Assembly (NCBI GenBank): GCA_039026555.1
Contig: JBCCMB010000012.1
Location: 1 to 36,859, forward strand
DNA: 36,859 nt
Direction of reading: 5' to 3'
Source: JBCCMB01 sp039026555
Lineage (GTDB): Bacteria > Pseudomonadota > Alphaproteobacteria > Caulobacterales > Hyphomonadaceae
Position 1 is the stretch's first letter; each line of letters opens with the position of its first letter. Shown here piece after piece: positions 16,663-26,108 of the stretch. The position numbers and the translations under genes are program-made. The notes beneath the pieces are model-generated. The model did not search any database, was not told the origin of the DNA, and worked only from the letters and a program-made list of their open reading frames with translations.

Positions 16663-17775
16663 CTAATTCTCGCCATTAGCGAATTCAGTCAGCGCTGGAT
16701 CAGGGGCGGTCGCGCGCGGATCGGGGCGCCCGTCTGCGGACAAAAGAATAGCGATCCACCGCGCGCCGTCCGTCTGCGCCAGCAAAATCATCAGCAAAAC
16801 GGTGAGCGGCGCCGACAAGAACATGCCCGGCAAACCCCAAATCGCGCCCCAAACGGCCAGGGCGAGCAAAACCACCAATGCGGAGATGTTAAGCGTTTCG
16901 CCCATCATCCTAGGTTGCAAGAAATTGCCAATCACGAATTGCCACACGCTGACCGCACCCAATACGAGGACGGCGTTCAACGTAGGATCCGCCGGCATGT
17001 AAGCCGGCCATTCCGTCTGCGCGAGCGCGAATACGCCTGGCAGAAATGCGGCGACGATCGATCCGATGGTGGGGATATAGTTCAAGAAGAACACCACAAA
17101 CGCCCAGAACAAGGCGTTGTCCAAGCCCATAATGGCGAGCGTTGCATAGGTTAGAAGTGTTATAACGCCGCTGATCACAGTCTGCACCCACAGATATTGC
17201 TCCATGCTATTGCGGATCTGCGCGGCGACCGAACGCGCCTGGGCGCGATCCGTCGGATGGGGAAACACAGCGTCCAATTTTTGAGACCAATTGCTTTCCG
17301 CTAAAAATAAGAAGGCGATGTAGATCAAGATCAGCACCGAACTGGACGCCAGTCCCTGGACCGCATCCACCACGGGCTGGATGAAGCGCGTATTTTCCTC
17401 GTTAAAAATCAAAGCGGACAAGGTCGGCGGATCCACCATCGTCTGATTGATATCGAACCATCCATAGGCTTCGGCGATCAGCTCATTGATGCGGCGCTCA
17501 TACGCGCCGGCGTTTTGTACGAACTCCGCCAGCCCGTCTACGAATATGCCGACCACGGCCGCCGCCCCGCCGACCACCACAGCCACGGACAATAGACGCG
17601 CCGCCGTGCGGGGGATCGCGGGGATACGATTGTTCATCACCCGCGCCAGCCCTTCCATCACCAGCCACAAAAAAACCGCCAACGCGAAAGGAGCCAATAT
17701 GTCTCGTCCGACATGCAGCCCATACATGATCATGCCCGCCGCGATGATCCATATACCAGCTGTGCGATACGCCAT
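16663..17775 (-). CDS. AI-2E family transporter (permease)
   Basis: A 370-residue polytopic membrane protein of the AI-2E transporter family (PF01594). It has about eight hydrophobic segments: two at the N-terminus (residues 7-40), one near 63-82, a long soluble loop, one near 147-162, and four in the C-terminal half. The family hallmark region FFLNYIPTIGSIVA is present, followed by a GNFLQPRMMGETLNISAL motif typical of these proteins. Despite the name, most members have unknown substrates; some are Na+/H+ antiporters. Gene divergent from the DUF853 ATPase. The last 25 residues are polar and probably cytoplasmic. Confidence 0.9.
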   Translation of the reverse strand: MAYRTAGIWIIAAGMIMYGLHVGRDILAPFALAVFLWLVMEGLARVMNNRIPAIPRTAARLLSVAVVVGGAAAVVGIFVDGLAEFVQNAGAYERRINELIAEAYGWFDINQTMVDPPTLSALIFNEENTRFIQPVVDAVQGLASSSVLILIYIAFLFLAESNWSQKLDAVFPHPTDRAQARSVAAQIRNSMEQYLWVQTVISGVITLLTYATLAIMGLDNALFWAFVVFFLNYIPTIGSIVAAFLPGVFALAQTEWPAYMPADPTLNAVLVLGAVSVWQFVIGNFLQPRMMGETLNISALVVLLALAVWGAIWGLPGMFLSAPLTVLLMILLAQTDGARWIAILLSADGRPDPRATAPDPALTEFANGEN

Positions 17776-17948
17776 GACGCCCCTCTTGCACGTTCCGTCC
17801 CGATTTCCCGGCGGCGATTGGGCCGCGCTTGGGCGTTAAGGTCAATGCCGTCGCTCAAGCAAATCCCGGCCGCCCGCGTTGCAGCCGCCGCCGCGCCGGC
17901 CTACCGTCCGCAGCATTGCGAATCAGCGAGGCGCAGAGGGGCGATGAG

Positions 17949-19445
17949 ATGAGCGATGCGATTTTCCTGGGCGGCGGCGGACCGGAGCAGAACGACGCGC
18001 AAACCTTGCTGCTGTCGCGCGCCAATCGCCACGGCCTGGTGGCGGGCGCCACGGGCACCGGCAAAACCGTCACTTTGCAGATTATGGCGGAGGGCTTTTC
18101 CAACGCCGGCGTTCCGGTCTTTTGCGCTGACGTCAAAGGCGATCTATCCGGCGTCAGCCAATCGGGCGATCCCGCCCATAAACTCCATCCAAAGCTCGTT
18201 TCGCGCGCAGAGAAGATCGGCTTCGACGATTACGACTACGCCGACACGCCGACGATTTTCTGGGACCTTTACGGCAAAAAAGGCCACCCCATCCGCGCCA
18301 CCATATCGGAGATGGGACCGCAATTGCTCGCGCGCCTGCTTGATCTGAACGAAACGCAAGAAGGCGTCCTCGTGATCGGCTTCGAATACGCCGACGACAA
18401 TGACATGCTGCTGTTGGATCTGAAGGATTTGCGCAAGCTGATGTCGCATCTCATCGATGTGAAGGATGAGGTCTCCAAGGAATATGGGAATGTTTCCCCC
18501 GCATCCGTCGGCGCCATTCAGCGGCGTCTTCTTGTGCTAGAACGCGATGGCGCGGAAGAGTTTTTCGGCGAACCTGCCTTGGAGCTGCCGGACTTCATGC
18601 GCACCACCAGAGATGGACGCGGCGTGGTCTCCATATTGGACGCCACCACGCTGATCAATTCGCCAAAGCTTTATTCCACCTTTCTACTTTGGCTCTTGTC
18701 CGAATTGTTCGAGCAATTGCCGGAAGTCGGCGATCCGGACAAACCGAAGCTGGTCTTCTTTTTCGACGAAGCCCACCTCTTATTCGACGATGCGCCTAAA
18801 GCGCTGATTGAGAAGATCGAACAAGTCGTTCGACTTATTAGGTCCAAAGGCGTCGGCGTTTATTTCGTCACGCAAAACCCGCGTGACTTACCCGATAGCG
18901 TGCTGGCCCAACTCGGCGCAAGGGTTCAACACGCGCTGCGAGCCTACACGCCCGCCGAGCGTAAAGCGATCAAAGCCGCCGCCGAAAGCTTCCGCGAAAA
19001 TCCGGACATCGACACCCAGCAGGTGATCACCGAATTGGGCACGGGCGAGGCGCTGGTCTCGACGCTCGACGCCAAAGGCGCGCCGGGGGTGGTGCAGCGG
19101 ACCTTGATCCGCCCCCCCTCCTCCCGATTAGGGCCTGCGACAGACGCGGAACGCCAAGCCGTGATGCAAGACAGCCAGGTCAGCGGGAAGTATGACGACG
19201 CCATCGACCGCGAAAGCGCGTACGAGCTCCTCGCCGCGCGCGAGGAAAAGGCGGCCAAAGAAGCTGAGGAGATCGCAGAGAAAGAAGCCCGAGAAAAGGC
19301 CAAGGCCAAGGAAAAGCGCCGCAAATCCTCGTCCTCTCGCCGGCAAACTGCGTCGGAAGCCGCGTTTAAATCCGCCATGCGCACTGCGGCGCGCGATATC
19401 ACAAAATACGTGCTGCGCGGCGTTTTCGGCGGCCGTAGGCGGTAG
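17949..19445 (+). CDS. HerA-like helicase/ATPase, DUF853 (YjgR) family
   Basis: A 498-residue P-loop ATPase of the HerA/FtsK superfamily, DUF853 branch. It starts MSDAIFLGGGG and has Walker A GATGTGKT (residues 33-40), a Walker B region VFFFDEAHLL (Asp273-Glu274) and a following VYFVTQNPRDLPDSVLAQLG segment with the expected sensor. The C-terminus is a Lys/Glu-rich helix followed by a basic end. I start it at the ATG at 17949, preceded by GAGGGG 8 nt upstream; the frame is open further up to 17829 but lacks family-like sequence there. No NurA-like nuclease partner is encoded nearby. The physiological role of this family is not established. Confidence 0.88.
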   Translation: MSDAIFLGGGGPEQNDAQTLLLSRANRHGLVAGATGTGKTVTLQIMAEGFSNAGVPVFCADVKGDLSGVSQSGDPAHKLHPKLVSRAEKIGFDDYDYADTPTIFWDLYGKKGHPIRATISEMGPQLLARLLDLNETQEGVLVIGFEYADDNDMLLLDLKDLRKLMSHLIDVKDEVSKEYGNVSPASVGAIQRRLLVLERDGAEEFFGEPALELPDFMRTTRDGRGVVSILDATTLINSPKLYSTFLLWLLSELFEQLPEVGDPDKPKLVFFFDEAHLLFDDAPKALIEKIEQVVRLIRSKGVGVYFVTQNPRDLPDSVLAQLGARVQHALRAYTPAERKAIKAAAESFRENPDIDTQQVITELGTGEALVSTLDAKGAPGVVQRTLIRPPSSRLGPATDAERQAVMQDSQVSGKYDDAIDRESAYELLAAREEKAAKEAEEIAEKEAREKAKAKEKRRKSSSSRRQTASEAAFKSAMRTAARDITKYVLRGVFGGRRR

Positions 19446-19473
19446 TTCCACACATAGTATTAAGTGACGAAGC

Positions 19474-20727
19474 ATGATGCGTATCATCGCCCTTGTCTTG
19501 TCTGTGGTCATCGCGGGATGCCAGACAGTGGATGCGCAAGCGCCCGCGATAGATCCCGCTTGGAGCGAAGATCTCACCGCCTTCCGCGACAATTTGGAAG
19601 CGCGGCATATCGATCTTTATCACACCGTGCATCGCGAGACGTTTCAGGCGGAATTGGATCAATTGGCGAAGAACGGCGTGCGACTGTCTGAGCCTGAGAG
19701 GCTGATCGCGGTGATGCGGCTTACACGAACGATTGGCGATGGGCACAAGTCCGTTCCGCTCTGGGGCGCGCCGATTAAGCGCTATCCGATCGAAACCACG
19801 CTTGTCGACGACGCCATTCTAATTACCGGCGTGTCCGATGCGCATAAGGACCTTCTGGGGGGCGTCCTCAAAACGATCAACGGCGCGCCGGCGGATGAGG
19901 CGGCCGCTCGATTGTCTGAAATCGTCCCCTTCGTCGAAAACGCTTATTCAGAGCGCGTGCGAACCGGTATGTATCTCACAATTGAAGATCTTCTGGTTGG
20001 CTTCGGCGTCGTCGAGCCAGGAGGTGCGGACTTCACAATCGAGACCGACACTGGGGTGCAGACCGTGTCGATGACAGCGGTGGATCGCGATGCATTCGAT
20101 GCAGCGGTGACGCATCGCCTCGATCCAAGACATCCAGATTTGTATTTCGAGCGCCCGCCGGATCAATCCGACACGCTTTGGTTCGGTGCGCACACACAAA
20201 GCAAAACAATTTACATTCAATTCGACGCCTATCCGGCGTTCGACGACATGGCGCGGTTCGCAGAACGCGCGCTGGCGCATATCAATGAGACTGCCGTCGC
20301 GCACATCATCATCGATCTGCGCGATAATTTCGGCGGCGATTTCTTCACCGGGCTTCAGCTCTCCGCCTACCTCAATCTCGCCGACAGCGTGCATTGGCGG
20401 GACGGCGTCTATGTGCTGATCGGCAATCGCACCTTCTCGGCGGCCATGAGCAACGCCGCCCAGTTCAAACAGACCCTAAACGCGAAGCTCGTTGGCGAGC
20501 CCACCGGCGCGCGGCCTTGCGGATACCAGGATATGGGACAATTCAACCTGCCGAATTCGTCGCTTCTGATCACTTATTCCAAGCGCCGATTTTGCTTTAT
20601 AGACACTTCAGAGAACGCCGTCTCGCCGGACATCCTCATCAAAACCCCCATCGCGGATTACGTGGCGGAGCAAGACAGCGTCCTGGATTGGGTTATGGCG
20701 GACATTGACATGCGCGCGGCGCAATGA
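19474..20727 (+). CDS. S41-like peptidase lipoprotein
   Basis: A 417-residue exported protein. MMRIIALVLSVVIAGC is a lipoprotein signal with lipobox Cys16. The C-terminal half resembles the tail-specific protease (S41) fold: HIIIDLRDNFGGD is the IDLRxNxGG motif, and IGNRTFSAAMSNA holds the probable nucleophile Ser322 in a non-canonical TFSAAM context of the sort seen in uncharacterised S41-like proteins. A mid-region stretch around LLGGVLKTINGAPADE is like a reduced PDZ segment. It lies 28 bp after the DUF853 gene on the same strand and may be co-transcribed. The peptidase family link is fairly clear; activity and substrate are unknown. Confidence 0.82.
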   Translation: MMRIIALVLSVVIAGCQTVDAQAPAIDPAWSEDLTAFRDNLEARHIDLYHTVHRETFQAELDQLAKNGVRLSEPERLIAVMRLTRTIGDGHKSVPLWGAPIKRYPIETTLVDDAILITGVSDAHKDLLGGVLKTINGAPADEAAARLSEIVPFVENAYSERVRTGMYLTIEDLLVGFGVVEPGGADFTIETDTGVQTVSMTAVDRDAFDAAVTHRLDPRHPDLYFERPPDQSDTLWFGAHTQSKTIYIQFDAYPAFDDMARFAERALAHINETAVAHIIIDLRDNFGGDFFTGLQLSAYLNLADSVHWRDGVYVLIGNRTFSAAMSNAAQFKQTLNAKLVGEPTGARPCGYQDMGQFNLPNSSLLITYSKRRFCFIDTSENAVSPDILIKTPIADYVAEQDSVLDWVMADIDMRAAQ

Positions 20728-20897
20728 ACTCCAACCAAAACCATCAGGCTTGACTGTTTTTCGATAATGGGGCCCAAGTTTCCCCTAGGGTGGGACTCGG
20801 ATATCGATCTCAGCCGTCCTAACTACTATTATGAGGTCGCACAGGCCCGCCGCAGCGAAATCGCAGCGGTTGGCCAACTCAGCTAGGGAGCCGGATC

Positions 20898-22331
20898 ATG
20901 CGCGAATATTTGAAGTTTTACATCAATGGCGAATGGGTCGATCCCGTCACGCCGAGAACATTGGATGTGATCGATCCGGCGACCGAAGAGCCGACCGCGC
21001 GGATCTCCATCGGTTCCGAGGCCGACGTTGACAAAGCGGTAGCCGCCGCAAAAGCCGCCTTCCCCGCCTTCTCGCAAACAAGCAAGGAAGAGCGCGCCGA
21101 TCTGCTTGATAAAATCACCGCCGGCTTCAAAGCGCGCGCGGCGGAAATCGCGGAAGTAATCTCGGACGAAATGGGCGCGCCCATGTGGCTCGCAAATGCG
21201 GCGCAGGCGCCCGCCGGCATGGGCCATTACGCCGGCGCCGCCGCCTATCTTCGCAATTTTGAGTTTGAAGAATTGCGCGGCTCCACCATGATCCGCAAAG
21301 AGCCGATTGGCGTGTGCGGCTTCATCACGCCTTGGAATTGGCCGGCCAATCAGATCGCCTGTAAAGTCGCGCCGGCCATCGCCGCGGGTTGCACCATGGT
21401 GTTGAAGCCCTCCGAAGTTGCGCCGCTCGACGCTATGATCCTGGCTGAAGTGATGCATGAGGCGGGTGTTCCGGCGGGCGTGTTCAATTTGGTCAATGGC
21501 GACGGCCCGGGCGTTGGATCGCCTCTGTCCGCGCACCCGGACGTCGAGATGGTCTCCTTCACAGGATCCACCCGCGCCGGCGTACTCGTCGCACAGGCCG
21601 CGGCGCCAACCGTGAAACGCGTGGCGCAGGAGCTTGGCGGGAAGTCCGCGAACATCGTACTGCCCGATGCGGATTTGGCGAAAGCCGTCGGCGGCGGCGT
21701 CATGCAGATGATGACCAATTCCGGCCAATCCTGTAACGCGCCCTCGCGCATGTTCGTGCAGCGCGACCAACAAGCCGAAGCGATCGAGATTGCGCGCGTG
21801 ACGGCAGAAAAAGTGAAAGTACAAAATCCGAAGGAAGCTGAGCGCGGCGCCATCGGCCCGGTCTCATCCGAGGTTCAATACAATAAGATCCAAGGCCTCA
21901 TCGAAACCGGCATAAAGGAAGGCGCGACCTTGGTCGCCGGCGGCCCCGGGCGTCCTGAAGGGATGAATAAGGGCTTCTATGTACGACCGACTGTATTTGC
22001 GGACGTCACCAACGACATGACCATTGCGCGCGAAGAAATCTTCGGCCCCGTCTTGTGCATTCTGCCTTACGACACTGAAGCGGACGCGATCGAAATGGCG
22101 AACGACACAGTTTACGGCTTGTCGGGCTATGTTCAGTCCGGCTCGCTTGAAAACGCACACCGCGTCGCCAATCAGCTACGCACCGGCAATGTCCATGTGA
22201 ACGGCGCCGGCGCTGATTTCAACGCGCCTTTCGGCGGCTATAAGCAATCGGGAAATGGCCGCGAATGGGGCGAGTGGGGCTTTGAGGAATTCCTCGAGGT
22301 GAAGGCCGTCATGGGCTACGCGGCGGCCTAA
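20898..22331 (+). CDS. aldehyde dehydrogenase family protein
   Basis: A 477-residue NAD(P)+-dependent aldehyde dehydrogenase. Landmarks in order: FITPWNWPANQ, AAGCTMVLKPSEVAP, the nucleotide-binding SFTGSTRAG, general-base Glu245 in QELGGKSAN, catalytic Cys279 in NSGQSCNAPSR, EEIFGPVLCILPYD, and the C-terminal NAPFGGYKQSGNGRE. The exact aldehyde cannot be read from sequence. GGGAG precedes the ATG by about 8 nt. It faces an SDR oxidoreductase across a 32-bp gap containing a GC-rich hairpin (arms 22349-22355 and 22372-22378). The nearby lipid-storage genes make a fatty-aldehyde substrate possible but not shown. Confidence 0.93.
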   Translation: MREYLKFYINGEWVDPVTPRTLDVIDPATEEPTARISIGSEADVDKAVAAAKAAFPAFSQTSKEERADLLDKITAGFKARAAEIAEVISDEMGAPMWLANAAQAPAGMGHYAGAAAYLRNFEFEELRGSTMIRKEPIGVCGFITPWNWPANQIACKVAPAIAAGCTMVLKPSEVAPLDAMILAEVMHEAGVPAGVFNLVNGDGPGVGSPLSAHPDVEMVSFTGSTRAGVLVAQAAAPTVKRVAQELGGKSANIVLPDADLAKAVGGGVMQMMTNSGQSCNAPSRMFVQRDQQAEAIEIARVTAEKVKVQNPKEAERGAIGPVSSEVQYNKIQGLIETGIKEGATLVAGGPGRPEGMNKGFYVRPTVFADVTNDMTIAREEIFGPVLCILPYDTEADAIEMANDTVYGLSGYVQSGSLENAHRVANQLRTGNVHVNGAGADFNAPFGGYKQSGNGREWGEWGFEEFLEVKAVMGYAAA

Positions 22332-22363
22332 TCGCCTAAAGTCTATCTGCCGCCGCTTGGGAT

Positions 22364-23167
22364 CTAACTCCCGGCGGCGGCCATTGCTGCGGCAACCGAC
22401 GCGCCCACATCCGCCTGTGTTGGGTTTCCGCGTAGCGTCAGCCCGCCATTGATTTGCAGCACTTGGCCGGTGATGAAGCTGGTATCCTCCGCCAGCCATA
22501 CCGCAGCGTCGGCGATATCGTCCGACGATCCGATACGACCCAGCGGATAGCGCGCGGCGAACGCCGCCTCCAAGCCGGGCGTTTGGATGGCGCCCTCCAC
22601 CATCGGGGTTGCGGTCAGCCCAGGCGCAAGCGAATTCACCTTCACGCCATGACCGCCCAATTCATTGGCAAAGCACATCACCAGCCGGTCGCCACCGGCC
22701 TTGGTGCCAATGTAAGCGGCGTGATTGTCGATGGGGCAATAAGACGTGGCTGACGTGATCTGAATGATGGATCCGCCGCCCCCCTCCGACATGCGCTTGC
22801 CGAAGGCTTGAAGGAAGAAATAAACGCCCTTGAATTGCAGCGCGACCATGTCGTCGAGTTCCGCTTCGGAGGTTTCCAAAATCGGCGACAGCAAGCCCCA
22901 ACCGGTGGCGTTCACCGCCACATCGCAACCGCCGAGCTTTGAAGCCGCAGCGTCCGCAAGCGCTTCGACGTCGGCCTTCTTAGTGATGTCGCAACCGGCG
23001 TAATGCCCGCCGATCTCTGAGGCTAATTCAGGCAGCGCCTCTTCGCGACGGCCCGCAACCAAGACAGACGCGCCCTCCGACGCCATCCGTCGGGCGATGA
23101 CTTGACCCATATTGTCTTTGCCGGTCGCCCCTAAAACAACGGCCTTCTTTCCCGCCAAACGCGCCAT
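22364..23167 (-). CDS. SDR-family oxidoreductase
   Basis: A 267-residue classical short-chain dehydrogenase/reductase. The Rossmann glycine motif is slightly unusual (VLGATGKDNMGQVIA, residues 11-25), followed by AGRRE, a CDI motif at the adenine site, NATGWG in place of the usual NNAG, and the catalytic set Ser in SATSY plus YIGTK. The C-terminus has the family's PLGRIGSSDDIADAAVWLA and ITGQVLQINGG. Start chosen at ATG 23167, where the conserved MARLAGKKAVVLG begins and GGGAAGGGAAA lies just upstream. The frame extends further without family-like sequence. Substrate unknown; convergent with the aldehyde dehydrogenase. Confidence 0.9.
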   Translation of the reverse strand: MARLAGKKAVVLGATGKDNMGQVIARRMASEGASVLVAGRREEALPELASEIGGHYAGCDITKKADVEALADAAASKLGGCDVAVNATGWGLLSPILETSEAELDDMVALQFKGVYFFLQAFGKRMSEGGGGSIIQITSATSYCPIDNHAAYIGTKAGGDRLVMCFANELGGHGVKVNSLAPGLTATPMVEGAIQTPGLEAAFAARYPLGRIGSSDDIADAAVWLAEDTSFITGQVLQINGGLTLRGNPTQADVGASVAAAMAAAGS

Positions 23168-23387
23168 TCGGTTTCCCTTCCCTATTATCGATATCTCCCA
23201 GCGCGAGCGCTGGCGCTTTCTCAAACAATCATTCCTGTCGATTGCGAGCAAGCATGACGGTTTTATGCCTCCAACCTAGGGCGGATGCATTTCGCTTCAA
23301 ACGAGCGCTGATGGGTTTCCTGCAGACGTTCTGCTTCAACCGTCGCTGGCGCGTCTTATATCTTGCCCACAATTCTCGTCGGCGCGC

Positions 23388-23416
23388 CTTGTGTTGCAAA
23401 TTTGCAACACCTATCT
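23388..23416 (+). promoter_or_regulatory. RpoH-type heat-shock promoter of clpB
   Basis: CTTG (23388-23391), an 18-nt spacer and CCTATCT (23410-23416) match the alphaproteobacterial sigma-32 pattern CTTG-N17-CYTATNT with one extra spacer base. It lies about 40 bp before the clpB ATG, the right distance for a short leader. ClpB is a classical RpoH target, which supports the call. Confidence 0.7.
23391..23410. promoter_or_regulatory. perfect 20-bp palindrome inside the clpB promoter
   Basis: GTGTTGCAAATTTGCAACAC is its own reverse complement over all 20 bases and fills the spacer between the -35 and -10 elements of the heat-shock promoter. It is not the CIRCE/HrcA element. A protein bound here would compete with RNA polymerase. 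The regulator is not known to me. Confidence 0.75.
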
Positions 23417-23454
23417 CTAGCGCTGAAACTAGAGTCATGCAGAGGGGACGCCCC

Positions 23455-26079
23455 ATGGATTTCGAGCGCTTTACCGATCGTGCGCGCGCCGTTTTGCAAT
23501 CCGCGCAGACCGCCGCCCTCGCCTCCGGGCATCAACAATTAGCGCCGGAGCATTTGCTCAAAGCGATGTTCGACGACCGCGATCGATTGGCGTTGAACCT
23601 CATCCGCGCAGCCGGCGGACAGCCCGAGCGCGCCGTTCAATCTGTCGAAGCCGCGCTGAATGCGATCCCGAAAGTCTCCGGCAGCGGCTCGGGCCAACTC
23701 GCCTTGTCCCAACCCGCTGCGGCGATGCTGCAAACAGCCCTGGCCGACGCGGACAAGGCCGGCGACGCTTATGTCACGGTGGAGCGCTTATTGGTTGCGG
23801 CCGCCAAAGGATCGGACAAAGCCGCCGACGCGCTTAAATCCGCTGGCGCGACGCCGGACGCCCTTGAAGGCGCTGTCGCAACTTTGCGCCAAGGCCGCAC
23901 CGCCGATACCTCAGGCGCGGAAGACGCGTATGAAGCGCTGGACAAATACGCCCGCGACCTCACGGAAGATGCGCGGCAGGGCAAGCTGGACCCAGTGATC
24001 GGGCGCGACGAAGAAATCCGGCGCTGCATCCAAGTGCTCTCCCGCCGGACCAAGAACAATCCCGTTCTGATCGGGGAGCCCGGCGTCGGCAAAACCGCCA
24101 TCGCCGAGGGCATGGCCTTGCGCATTGTCGATGGCGACGTCCCCGAAAGCCTGCGCGAGAAAAAGCTGCTCTCCCTCGATATGGGCGCGCTCATCGCCGG
24201 CGCGAAATTCCGCGGCGAGTTTGAAGAGCGGCTCAAATCCGTCTTGAAAGAAGTCGAGGCCGCCGAAGGCTCGATCATCATGTTCATCGACGAGATGCAC
24301 ACGCTGGTCGGCGCCGGCAAAGCCGACGGCGCGATGGACGCATCCAATCTGCTCAAACCCGCCCTCGCCCGCGGCGAGTTGCACTGCGTGGGCGCGACCA
24401 CGTTGGATGAATACCGCAAATACGTCGAAAAGGACGCCGCCCTCGCCAGGCGGTTCCAGCCGGTCTTTGTCGAAGAGCCAAGCGTGGAAGACACCGTCTC
24501 TATCTTGCGCGGCCTCAAAGAGAAATACGAAGTCCACCATGGCGTGCGCATTTCGGATGCGGCCATCGTCGCCTCCGCCACCTTGTCCAACCGCTACATC
24601 ACCGACCGCTTCATGCCGGACAAAGCCATCGACTTGATGGACGAAGCCGCCAGCCGATTGCGCATGGCGGTTGAATCCAAACCCGAAGAGCTGGACGAGA
24701 TCGATCGCCGCGTCATGCAGCTGCGTATCGAGGCCGAAGCGCTCAAGAAAGAAAAAGACGACGCCTCGAAAGACCGCCTCGCAAAGATTGAAACCGACCT
24801 CAAAGAGCTAGAGGCGGAAAGCGAAGCGCTGACCCAATCCTGGCTGGCGGAAAAGAACAAGCTCGCCGGCGCGACCCAAGCCAAGGAGCGCCTCGACCGC
24901 GCGCGTGCAGAACTCGCCGACGCCGAACGCCGCCAAGACTGGGCGAAAGCCGGCGAACTCAAATACGGCGAGATCCCACAGCTGGAAGAACAAATCGCTG
25001 CGTCAGAAACCGGAGACAGTTCAAACGGCGCGTCCGGCATGGTGAAGGAGGTGGTCGACGCCGACGCCATCGCCGCCGTCGTGTCGCGCTGGACAGGCGT
25101 GCCCGTCGACAAAATGATGGAGGGCGAGCGTGAAAAACTCCTCGCCATGGAAGATGCGCTCCGCCAACGCGTGATCGGCCAGGACGAGGCGCTCTCCTCC
25201 GTCTCCAACGCCGTTCGACGCGCCCGAGCGGGCCTGCAAGATCCCTCGCGCCCGATTGGCAGCTTCATCTTTGTCGGCCCCACGGGCGTGGGCAAAACCG
25301 AGCTCACCAAGGCGCTCGCCGAGTTTCTGTTCGACGATGAAAGCGCGGTCCTACGCCTCGACATGTCGGAATATATGGAAAAGCACGCCGTCTCCCGCAT
25401 GATCGGCGCGCCCCCGGGCTATGTCGGCTATGAGGAAGGCGGCGCGCTGACCGAAGCCGTGCGCCGGCGCCCCTACCAAGTCATCTTATTCGATGAGATC
25501 GAAAAGGCGCACCCGGACGTCTTCAACACCCTGCTGCAAGTGCTGGATGATGGCCGCCTCACCGACGGGCAAGGCCGCACGGTGAATTTCAACAACACGC
25601 TGATTGTGATGACGTCCAATCTCGGCGCTCAGGCATTGGCCGAGGACGCCTCCGAAGACGCCGTCTCCAACGCCGCACGCGAAGCTGTGATGAACGCCGT
25701 GCAGGCGCATTTCCGGCCGGAATTTTTGAACCGCGTGGACGAGACCGTCTTCTTCAAACGCCTGGGCCGTGCGGAGATCGACCGCATTGTCGATGTTCAG
25801 CTGAAACGGTTGGAGCGTTTGTTAGACGATCGGCGCATCACCCTCACCCTGTCGCAGACGGCGCGCCATTGGCTGGCCGATAAGGGCTATGACCCGGTCT
25901 ACGGCGCCCGGCCGCTCAAACGCGCCATCCAAAAAGAGGTGCAAGACCCCCTCGCCCGCATGCTCCTAGAAGGCCGCATCAAGGATGGCGACGACGTGGC
26001 GGTGAATGTGGAAGCCGGAGAGCTCACGCTCAACGGCGTCCCGACGGGGTATATTGGGTCGGGTGTGGGGTTGAATTAG
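23455..26079 (+). CDS. clpB: ATP-dependent disaggregase ClpB
   Basis: ClpB is the Hsp100 hexamer that works with DnaK to rescue aggregated proteins. The 874 residues are arranged as expected: Clp N-terminal repeats (1-145), AAA1 with Walker A GEPGVGKT (207-214) and FIDEMHTLVGAG, the long coiled-coil middle domain (about 410-530), AAA2 with Walker A GPTGVGKT (608-615) and LFDEIEKAHPD, and the small D2 C-terminal domain. Start is the ATG at 23455 (AGAGGGG at 23441-23447). An ATG at 23437 in frame is possible but less well placed. The last residues (GYIGSGVGLN) are Gly-rich and differ from the remnant 3' end found at 26543. Confidence 0.97.
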   Translation: MDFERFTDRARAVLQSAQTAALASGHQQLAPEHLLKAMFDDRDRLALNLIRAAGGQPERAVQSVEAALNAIPKVSGSGSGQLALSQPAAAMLQTALADADKAGDAYVTVERLLVAAAKGSDKAADALKSAGATPDALEGAVATLRQGRTADTSGAEDAYEALDKYARDLTEDARQGKLDPVIGRDEEIRRCIQVLSRRTKNNPVLIGEPGVGKTAIAEGMALRIVDGDVPESLREKKLLSLDMGALIAGAKFRGEFEERLKSVLKEVEAAEGSIIMFIDEMHTLVGAGKADGAMDASNLLKPALARGELHCVGATTLDEYRKYVEKDAALARRFQPVFVEEPSVEDTVSILRGLKEKYEVHHGVRISDAAIVASATLSNRYITDRFMPDKAIDLMDEAASRLRMAVESKPEELDEIDRRVMQLRIEAEALKKEKDDASKDRLAKIETDLKELEAESEALTQSWLAEKNKLAGATQAKERLDRARAELADAERRQDWAKAGELKYGEIPQLEEQIAASETGDSSNGASGMVKEVVDADAIAAVVSRWTGVPVDKMMEGEREKLLAMEDALRQRVIGQDEALSSVSNAVRRARAGLQDPSRPIGSFIFVGPTGVGKTELTKALAEFLFDDESAVLRLDMSEYMEKHAVSRMIGAPPGYVGYEEGGALTEAVRRRPYQVILFDEIEKAHPDVFNTLLQVLDDGRLTDGQGRTVNFNNTLIVMTSNLGAQALAEDASEDAVSNAAREAVMNAVQAHFRPEFLNRVDETVFFKRLGRAEIDRIVDVQLKRLERLLDDRRITLTLSQTARHWLADKGYDPVYGARPLKRAIQKEVQDPLARMLLEGRIKDGDDVAVNVEAGELTLNGVPTGYIGSGVGLN

Positions 26080-26108
26080 GGAGCGACTGACGCCCGCAAA
26101 ATCGATCT

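Noticed and set aside
20883..21824. 313-residue minus-strand frame opposite the aldehyde dehydrogenase
   Set aside because: Antisense to a conserved enzyme with intact motifs, His/Arg/Gly-rich, no recognisable domain.
22349..22378. Bidirectional terminator between the aldehyde dehydrogenase and SDR genes
   Set aside because: A GCCGCCG/CGGCGGC stem is present in the convergent gap but has a long loop and no T-run on either strand; kept only as a note.
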